Origin: Plicaturopsis crispa FD-325 SS-3
Lineage: Eukaryota; Basidiomycota; Agaricomycetes; Amylocorticiales; Amylocorticiaceae
Assembly (NCBI GenBank): GCA_000827205.1
Contig: KN832573.1
Coordinates: forward strand, 157,610-221,609
Direction: 5' to 3'
DNA: 64,000 bases
Below are positions 57,141 to 64,000 of this stretch, piece by piece. Made by a program: the position numbers and the translations under genes. The notes under the pieces are model-generated. The model saw only the letters and a list, made by a program, of their open reading frames with translations, was not told the DNA's origin and ran no database searches. Positions within the stretch are counted from its first letter, which is position 1, and every line of letters begins with the position of its first letter.

Positions 57141-59350
57141 ATGTCGCGAACATTCACCTATAAATTCGACACTCCAACGTATAAAGGCGTGTCCTCGTTC
57201 GATGTAGGCCTCTTCATCGATGGACAATTCGTCGATTCTGTCGACAAAGAGACCATTGAGTGAGTCTCAGACCTCTCGTATCCTATGCTCGCTACCGAAC
57301 ATACCACGCATTCAGCGTCGTCAACCCCGGTATGTTTGCCGACTTATAAAAATGCTTCGGAGTCACTGATTACATTTGACCAGCGAACGGGAATGTCCTC
57401 ACATCTGTCACCGCCGGAAGCGCGAAGGACGTCGATATTGCCGTTCAAGCAGCGAAGAAGGCGTACAAAAGTACATGGGGTCTGAGGGCGCCGGGCGCGC
57501 GGCGTGCGAGACTGCTGAACAAGCTCGCGGACTTGATTGAGCAAAATGGGGATGAACTGGCTGCCCTTGAGGCACTCGATGTCGGTCAGTAGATGCTTGC
57601 AGTTACCCTGCTCCTCTGTGAATGGCACACAGAGCGACAACTAACGCTCAATGCGACAGGCAAGCCGTACAGGAGTGCGCGTTTGTTCGATGTTGGCGGA
57701 ATAGTGTCTACTCTCCGGTACTACGCCGGATGGGCGGACAAAATCCAAGGCAAGACCATCGAGGTGCGCACTTTCCCCTAGTAGAGCTTTCCAGGTATCC
57801 TGACTGTGGTACAGACCACCGAGAAAAAGCTCGCCTACACTAGGCACGAGCCCATCGGCGTCGTCGGCCAGATTATCCCCTGGAACTTCCCCAGCACGTC
57901 CATTTCAAGTGTCTCTCCTCGCACAACCAACTAACTCAGCGCAGTGATGATGCTCTCGTGGAAGATCGGGCCCGCGCTCGCGTGCGGGAACTGTATCGTG
58001 CTGAAGCCCTCGGAACTCACGCCTCTTACCACCCTCCGGATCGCAAGCCTGATCAACGAGGCGGGGTTCCCTCCCGGCGTCGTGAACTTTGTCAACGGCT
58101 ACGGGCACACGGTCGGCGATGCTATCACCACTCATCCTGGGATCGGCAAAGTTGCCTTCACCGGTAGCACTGTCACGGGACGGAAAGTGCTGGAGGCGGC
58201 TGCGAGGAGCAACTTGAAGAATGTGATACTCGAGCTTGGCGGTAAAAGGTCTGCCCCATAATTGTGTCCCAGTGGATACGTGCTGACGGTTACGGATTGC
58301 TTTCGTAGCCCTAGCATCATCTTTGGTATGAGACCACGAAACGACTGTTAGAGTGAATCTAATACCTCTCTATGCAGACGATGCTGACTTGGATGTCGTC
58401 ATACCCTGGACCGGGCATGGGATTTAGTGAGCCTATTTTTGCTCTCACTTCAGCTGACGCTAACAATTACAACGTGGTTCAGCCTCAACCAAGGACAAGC
58501 GTGCTCTGCCTCATCTCGACTGTATGTGCAGGAGGGGATTTACGACGAGTTCATCAAGCGGTTCACCGCCTTTTCCGAGGCTATCACGATTGGCGACCCA
58601 TTCGACGGAGCGACTAAACACGGTCCTCAAGCGTCGAAGGCGCAATTCGAGGTCAGTGTCCAATTTACTCCGAGTAAGCATATGCTGACACTCACTCGCT
58701 ATCCCCACCACCCAGAAAATTCTCGGATACATTGAGTCCGGAAAGAGCGAAGGTGCCAAGGTGCAGTACGGAGGCAACAGACACGGGACGGAGGGATATT
58801 TCATTCAGCCTACCATCTTCACGGAGTGCAAGCCGCACATGAAGATCGTCCGGGAAGAGATCTTTGGTCCCGTCGCCGTCGTTAGCAAATTCAAGACCGA
58901 GGAAGGTACGTGCATACAGTCTTACCGTCGTATCTCTTTCCCTTACATAGGGCGGTGGTTGCTTTGGTAGAGGCCATAGAGCTGGCCAACGACAGCAACT
59001 ATGGCTTAGCCTCATCCATCTTCTCCACGAACATCAACACGGCCATCCGCGTCGCCCATGCCATAGAAGCTGGTACCGCCTGGGTGAGTCTTGCGTACAC
59101 TAGTACTGGTAATAAAAGCACAGTGTCACTCATTGGGATACAGGTCAACTGCGCAAACTTCCCGGAGCCATACATACCCACCGGCGGTTTCAAGCAGTCT
59201 GGAATTGGACGAGAGCTCGGGGAATACGCACTTGCAAAGTAAGCATGGAGATGCCTGCTGCTCAGGGTTGTTTCGCTTGTCTGACAAGATGTTTACAGCT
59301 ATACCGAAGTGAAGGCAGTTCATGTGAACCTCGGGTTACAGATGCGATAG
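57141..59350 (+). CDS. Aldehyde dehydrogenase, NAD(P)-dependent
   Basis: Predicted oxidation of aldehydes to carboxylic acids, about 500 aa. It starts [20 protein letters not shown]. Conserved blocks in order: [13 protein letters not shown] (substrate/cofactor Asn), [34 protein letters not shown] (cofactor loop), [13 protein letters not shown] with the general-base Glu, [14 protein letters not shown] with the nucleophilic Cys (about 58500), and [17 protein letters not shown]. The intron before the Cys exon must end at the AG following TGGTT to give GHGIYLNQGQAC. It ends [15 protein letters not shown] at 59348-59350. Many short introns. No organelle signal seen, so probably cytosolic. Last of three co-oriented metabolic genes. 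Confidence 0.92.
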
Positions 59351-60984
59351 ATACTGGGAGGAGGATCGCTCAACGAAGCTATGCGCTGTATGGCACAATA
59401 TGGCGCGCTGTACAACAGAACGTGCTCCCTAACGAGACGTTATCACCGGACACGAGAGTGCCAGCACGGAAGGGAATATATATAGAGTATGTAAAAACCA
59501 TATGTACTTCGACTATGGGGACAGGCATATACAGAATTGCGACATGCATGAGAGTCAGACTCAACGACCCACCCGTACGAATCATGCCAGTGGCAACTGT
59601 GCTGCTAGATTTACGACTGGTGGAAATGCAGGATCCGCACGTCGAGCCCTGACCGCAGGTGAAGCCCTGCGATAACCGCCCACAGGTTCCACGAATTGCT
59701 GGCCGCTAGTGACGAGAGCTGGAAAGACATACATGTGCTTGGCGGCGGTGCCAACAGATGCGAGTGCAAGGGCGACGATCGAAAGGGCTACGTTTGCATA
59801 AGTGTCCGTCGCAGGGTGCCGCTTTCTAGGAGATCGGCATGCACATAACTGCAAACGGCCGTATCCTGCGAACGGGGGGACTTGATGCTGTGACATCCCG
59901 TTCCTCGTCCGAGCGAACCAGAACCATTCGGCCATCATCGTCGGGCGGAGGTGTGGAAACGGGGGGACGTCGGGGAGGCGGCGGGGAAAATGGAATCAGA
60001 TGGTGTAGATCGAAGGCCGCTTGTTGCAGAATGGACACGAAGCGCTCGTTCTGATGAAGAGCTGGGCACAGATCTCATGACTACGAGTCGGTAGAGACCT
60101 CCGAAATTCGTGAGGAAAAACGGGGGGAAGAGGTTGGGCGAAGTGCGCGTGTAGGGCATTGGTTATCCGTGTTTGGTCCTGAGTAGCTCCCCGAGGCAAA
60201 ATAGTCAGCTTCAACGGCCGAAGATTACACTCTGCAATATACTACTCCAAGGCAGATACACCTCGCGAAACCTTCCGCGAAGACAACAATTTTGACGCAC
60301 CCTTTTGCCTTGGGAGTTTTGAAAGATATGCCGACTCCACGACGAACGCAGTCAAACTTCAAAGCTTGCTTGAAGGCAGCGGGCCTGGTGTACGCGGAGA
60401 CTGCGTCTGGATTATTGTTAACATAGATATTAAGACGTGTATGGAGTAACACTGACCGCCATGATCTTGTGAGCAACGTCGACGGAACGCGCCTCCGCTC
60501 CCGTAATATTTCCTTCTGAAGCGACAGGTTGGGTAAGTGAACGGCACGTAGTGGTCGCTACCACATCATTCTAAGGTATCAAAAGAACGCATCGCGCTGC
60601 AGCTCGTGTAAAACATGAGCCGGCCGAACCCGCAAGGTTTTATGTTGGAAGGGCGGCGAGCGGCCTCGAGCACGCCTCGAGTTACACTGCTTGGGCACGC
60701 TGTGAGAAACGGGGACCTGGGAAGGACACCCAAACACGTACCGCCGAGAAAAAGATAACTTTTGTGCATAGTCAGCTACTGAAAGCTCCGGTCTACAAGG
60801 ATTTTGCGCAGGCTCTTGTAGCCCGGCCAAGAGGATGTGGATCATGGCAAGAGGCAAGCAGCATACGCGCACGATGATTCTCCGAGTCCGAAGACCTCGA
60901 AGCAGGACAGCCACCGATCGAAACCAAATCGAAACAGTCCGATAGTTCCGAGGCGAGCGCCACAAACAAAAGCAAATATTGCCC

Positions 60985-61005
60985 TCGTCGTCGTCGTCGT
61001 CGTCG
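60985..61005. repeat. TCG trinucleotide microsatellite, 7 units
   Basis: Seven perfect TCG units in non-coding sequence. Such a tract is prone to length change and could serve as a strain marker. Confidence 0.8.
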
Positions 61006-61269
61006 AGCCTTGGCTCTTGCTCCGTACCTAATCGACCGTCAAGACATCAAAACACATACCGCTCTGTAGCCCGTCTTATTATCCAAAAACCTACGTAGTG
61101 CACCGTACGCGTCAAAGAAAAGACGTGCAGCGCACTTAATCTCAAGCTATCATATCAAGGCTTCCGGGCCGGCGTATTCTCTGCAGATCTATCTTTCCAT
61201 TCCCAACTTTTCGCAAAAAAGTTCATGTAATTGTGACTTGGGTACGCCCATTTGCTGGTCTCTAGGCCG

Positions 61270-61277
61270 TATATAAG
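61270..61277 (+). promoter_or_regulatory. TATA box of the Ecm3-like carrier gene
   Basis: TATATAAG lies 48-55 bp before the ATG at 61325, canonical spacing. Confidence 0.5.
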
Positions 61278-61324
61278 GTACCCCGCTATCATGATTTCGC
61301 GTATACCGCCCCCCACATACTGCG

Positions 61325-63251
61325 ATGCTGTCTGCCGGTGCTCTCATTTGGGTGTCCCTGCGCCCCCTCATACGGTTGTGAGTATTCGAGCTAGCTCATG
61401 GTCAAAGGGGCGTGCTAACATCGGATGCGCACAAGGGTCATATGTGCGGGATGCGGGTTTGTTATCACTCGCGCCGATATCTTTCCCCCGGCGGCGTCAG
61501 CAGGCGCTGGCCAAATCATTATTGTGAGCTCCTGTCCATGCTGGGTACGATTTAGTGCTAACGACTGCCCAGAATGTTACATTACCATGTCTAATGTTCT
61601 CGAAAATTGTACCCAGCTTCACTTCTGATAATATCGGAGCATTAGGTCAGTGTTTTTCCAATATGCCGCCGTGGAATATGCTCAAGAGTTATCTGCTCGA
61701 TAGGACCTCTTGTACTTGTTGCGATCCTGTATGAGCTCATCGGCATAACCATCGCGTGGATTGTAAAACAGTTGTTCTGGGTACCGCACCGGTTTCGTTA
61801 CGGCATCCTCACAGCAGGAGGCTGGGGGAACTACGGAGACATACGTGAGTGGCCAATCGCAATCCCTCGCGTGGTTTGCATGTTGACTGTATGAACCAGC
61901 GACGAGCGTCATCTTGAGTATAACGGGAAGCGTACCGTTTAGTGGTGTGGATGACCAGAATTTATCCGTTGCATATGTTGCGGCATTCATCCTTGTATTC
62001 TTTGTATGTCCCAATGGCCCGATAAATATAATCCTTCCATTTCCTGACGATCTTCCTTCGGCAGGTTACATTGTTCCCGCTCGGCGGGCACAAATGGATT
62101 GCCATGGATTACGGTGGACCTGAAGTCGAGGACGAAGAAATCCGAGAGGAACTACGTCTAAAGCAGAAGGCCATTCTGAACTGGCCGATGAAGTTTATTC
62201 GACGTACCCGCCACCGTTCACAGGGTAAAGAATTCCCAGAACCCAAGGACATCGAAACTCCCATCCGCGATGAAAAATCGGGGAACTCGAGTGACGGCGC
62301 CGGCATGTGCCAGAGCTCAGCAATGTGCTACGAGGCGTCGTCCCCCCTGCCCTCCCCTGCCCAGTTTGCCATGAACGGGCGGAAACACGTCTCCTTCTAC
62401 GCCGACGGCGCAACCACCGCTGTCCCCACAGAAGTCATGCACTCCCAGGTCTGCTCCCCCGCTGCTACCGACGTCGCCGCCTCCCGCATGGTCTCCCCCA
62501 CCGCCTCCGTAACCCATGTCGGTGACACCCTCCCACAAACCACTCTTCTCGCGTTGCACACCGTGTCCTCCCCGGCACCGCTGTCCCCGGCGCCGCGCAC
62601 GCGCCTGGGCAGCGCGCTCGCGCTGCTGCGGACGTTCGTCGTGTCCCTCGTGCAGCCCGCGTCGAGCTCTATCATCCTCGCGTTCCCGATCGCGCTCGTG
62701 CCGACGCTGAAGGCGTTATTCGTCGCGGACGTGCCGGGCACGCACATCCCGAACGCGCCGGACGGGCAGCCGCCGCTCGCGTTCGTCATGGACACGACGC
62801 AGTTCATCGGCGCGGCGTCCGTCCCGCTGGGGCTCGTACTCCTCGGTTCGGCGCTCGCGCGCCTGAACGTCCCGCGAAACCAGTGGGGCTCGCTGCCGCT
62901 CGGCGCGATCTCGGCGCTTGCCGTCGGGAAGACACTGATCATGCCGGTATTGGGTGTGCTCATCTGCGAGGGCCTGGTCAAGGTTGGGGTGATTGATGTG
63001 GAGGATAAAGTGCTGCGTTTCGTGTGCATGTGGGTGCTTTCACCGGGTGTCTCGGAATGTGCTCGCTAACGTTCTTTCACGGTAGATTTTTCTCGTGCTT
63101 GCCAACTGCCACCACACAGGTCTTCCTGACGCAGGTGTACTCGGGCACTGGCAGCGCCGAGCACCTTTCCGCCTTCCTCATCCCGCAGTATATCCTCATG
63201 TTTATCTCCATGGTCGCGTTGACAGCGTACACCCTTCAGTTGTTATTCTAG
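61325..63251 (+). CDS. PIN-like membrane transport protein (Ecm3 / auxin-efflux-carrier family)
   Basis: Predicted ten-helix carrier split by a cytosolic loop, related to yeast Ecm3 and plant PIN-like proteins. Short exons join MLSAGALIWVSLRPLIRL to VICAGCGFVITRADIFPP, then AGAGQIII to NVTLPCLMFSKIVPSFTS and LVLVAILYELIGITIAWIVK. The family block YGILTAGGWGNYGDIPTSVI is complete after splicing, followed by FFVTLFPLGGHKWIAMDYGG. A Ser/Pro-rich hydrophilic loop of about 150 residues follows (62120-62600). The C-terminal helices include QPASSSIILAFPIALVPTLK, VPLGLVLLGSALARLNVP and TTQVFLTQVYSG, ending TAYTLQLLF at 63251. About 550 aa. Transport substrate unknown in fungi. Confidence 0.88.
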
Positions 63252-63475
63252 TTGTTCTCTGGGACTTTGGATGGAGGCCGCTAGTAACGATATTCACGAT
63301 CTCGACGACATTGATGTTGGACAGGTTCTTATTCAGTTTCATATACACTTACTTAGACGGCCATTTATAGTCGTACACATAGAATTCGTGCTAGGTCATA
63401 TTAGATCATAAGCCCTAGATATACATGCATGTCCCGCCGCCCTGCTCCCAATCGCGTATCCTGTCGTGTTCTTCA

Positions 63476-64000
63476 TTAACAATTTTCTTTGTCCCATTTC
63501 TCTGCGACGGCGTCGCCAGCCTCCGGGCCCAAAAGCTCAAGCGTCTTCATCCGGGAGGCCCAGCGCGCACGGCGGTCGATCTTCAGCGCGTCCGCGCACC
63601 CCATAACTGGACTGGCAGGCGGGCTGAACACATCCGCGACAGCAGCGGTCGCCTCCGGCCCCAAAATCTGCAGGGTCTTGCGCGCGCGCCGCTGGAGCCT
63701 GAGGTGCTCCGGCACCTCGGGGACGGGGCTGTGTGGCGTGGCGGGCTCTATCGGCGCGGGCGTCGGCAGCGGGGTGAGCGCGTCCTCGATGGCGGCGGTG
63801 GCCTCGGGCCCGAGCAGCTGCAGCGTCTTCATGCGGGAGGCGGCTTTCGTGCGGCGCAGACTCCGGGGCGAGGACGGGCTAAGCGGGCTGCCTGGCGGGC
63901 TGAAGGAGTCTGCGACGGCGATGGATGCCTCGGGCCCCAGGATCTGCAGCGTCTTGTTCTTCGATGCCTGTCTGTTGCGCGTCTGGCGGAGGTCTGACAT
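63476..64000 (-). CDS. Four-repeat KTLQ-x-LGPEA protein, function unknown (may be partial)
   Basis: An intronless open frame of 174 aa starts with ATG exactly at the window edge (64000) and stops at 63476. It contains four spaced repeats: KTLQILGPEASIAVADSF, KTLQLLGPEATAAIEDAL, KTLQILGPEATAAVADVF and KTLELLGPEAGDAVAEKW. Each is preceded by a basic patch (KNK, RTKAASRM, RLQRRAR, RRARWASRM). The first three are followed by a Pro/Ser-rich spacer (SPPGSPLSPSSP, PLPTPAPIEP, SPPASP). It ends DKENC. Spacing is about 40-45 residues. There is no signal peptide or transmembrane helix. Each unit could form a basic-amphipathic helix, and SP sites could be phosphorylated. I recognise no named family. Because the ATG is the last base in view, an upstream exon or longer N-terminus cannot be excluded. 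Confidence 0.75.
   Translation of the reverse strand: MSDLRQTRNRQASKNKTLQILGPEASIAVADSFSPPGSPLSPSSPRSLRRTKAASRMKTLQLLGPEATAAIEDALTPLPTPAPIEPATPHSPVPEVPEHLRLQRRARKTLQILGPEATAAVADVFSPPASPVMGCADALKIDRRARWASRMKTLELLGPEAGDAVAEKWDKENC

Larger units (their letters stand above)
59351..61324. other. Gene-poor region between ALDH and carrier genes
   Basis: About 2 kb without a confident gene. Minus-strand open frames near 59580-60210 and 60225-60480 show no consistent domain. A TCG microsatellite (60985-61005) and a TATA box for the carrier gene (61270-61277) lie here. Confidence 0.45.

Noticed and set aside
784-59350. One very large biosynthetic gene cluster spanning the window
   Set aside because: Housekeeping genes (ORP, Naa38, BRCT scaffold, SH3-TBC) separate the metabolic groups, so at most two or three small independent groups are supported.
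59582-60214. Minus-strand frames with a hydrophobic stretch and a CPFCN motif suggestive of a RING finger
   Set aside because: Only one Cys pair is visible; the rest of a RING is missing and the frames do not splice together.

Overview
The window looks like nuclear DNA of a filamentous basidiomycete, probably an Agaricomycete. Genes are dense and broken by many 50-60 bp GT-AG introns, exons are GC-rich, and the families are typical of that group: several microsomal P450s, a PDR-type ABC pump, a trichodiene-synthase-like terpene cyclase, an ArAE_2/DUF2421 membrane protein, a PIN-like Ecm3-family carrier, and SH3-TBC and tandem-BRCT proteins. I saw no rRNA, tRNA, CRISPR or intact transposon. 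Species cannot be named from sequence alone.

Layout. (1) 0.8-14.5 kb: two paralogous P450s flank a full-length PDR/ABCG transporter. (2) 14.7-21.5 kb: two small orphan genes, then an ankyrin-PH-ORD oxysterol-binding protein with a textbook FFAT motif. (3) 22-29 kb: a compact terpenoid locus with a P450 of another family, a divergently oriented sesquiterpene-synthase-like cyclase, a decayed 3' piece of an SDR gene, and an intact extended SDR reductase. (4) 29.5-39 kb: the NatC subunit Naa38 (LSm), a relic 3' end of an MDR dehydrogenase, then an ArAE_2 membrane protein, an MDR oxidoreductase and a class II aldolase/adducin-like enzyme, all on the minus strand. (5) 39-41.7 kb: no confident gene, but minus-strand fragments that read like protein. 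(6) 41.8-53 kb: a Brc1/Rtt107-like BRCT protein, a large SH3-TBC protein whose TBC domain appears to lack both catalytic fingers, and a polytopic membrane protein. (7) 53.9-59.4 kb: three co-oriented metabolic genes: a second SDR paralogous to the one at 28 kb, a dienoyl-CoA isomerase with a C-terminal AKL peroxisomal signal, and an aldehyde dehydrogenase. (8) 59.4-64 kb: a gene-poor stretch, an Ecm3/PIN-like carrier, and at the very edge a short protein built of four KTLQ-x-LGPEA repeats.

How the genes may work together. The cyclase, its neighbouring P450 and the SDR form a plausible minimal terpenoid pathway (cyclise, oxidise, reduce); the two P450s with the pump could be a separate oxidation/export unit. 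Housekeeping genes (ORP, Naa38, BRCT, TBC) lie between the metabolic groups, so one single large cluster is not supported. Two truncated gene 3' ends (SDR and MDR) and the repeated SDR and P450 paralogs point to local duplication and rearrangement. Gene spans run from inferred start to stop and include introns; joins were read by eye from splice signals and family conservation.
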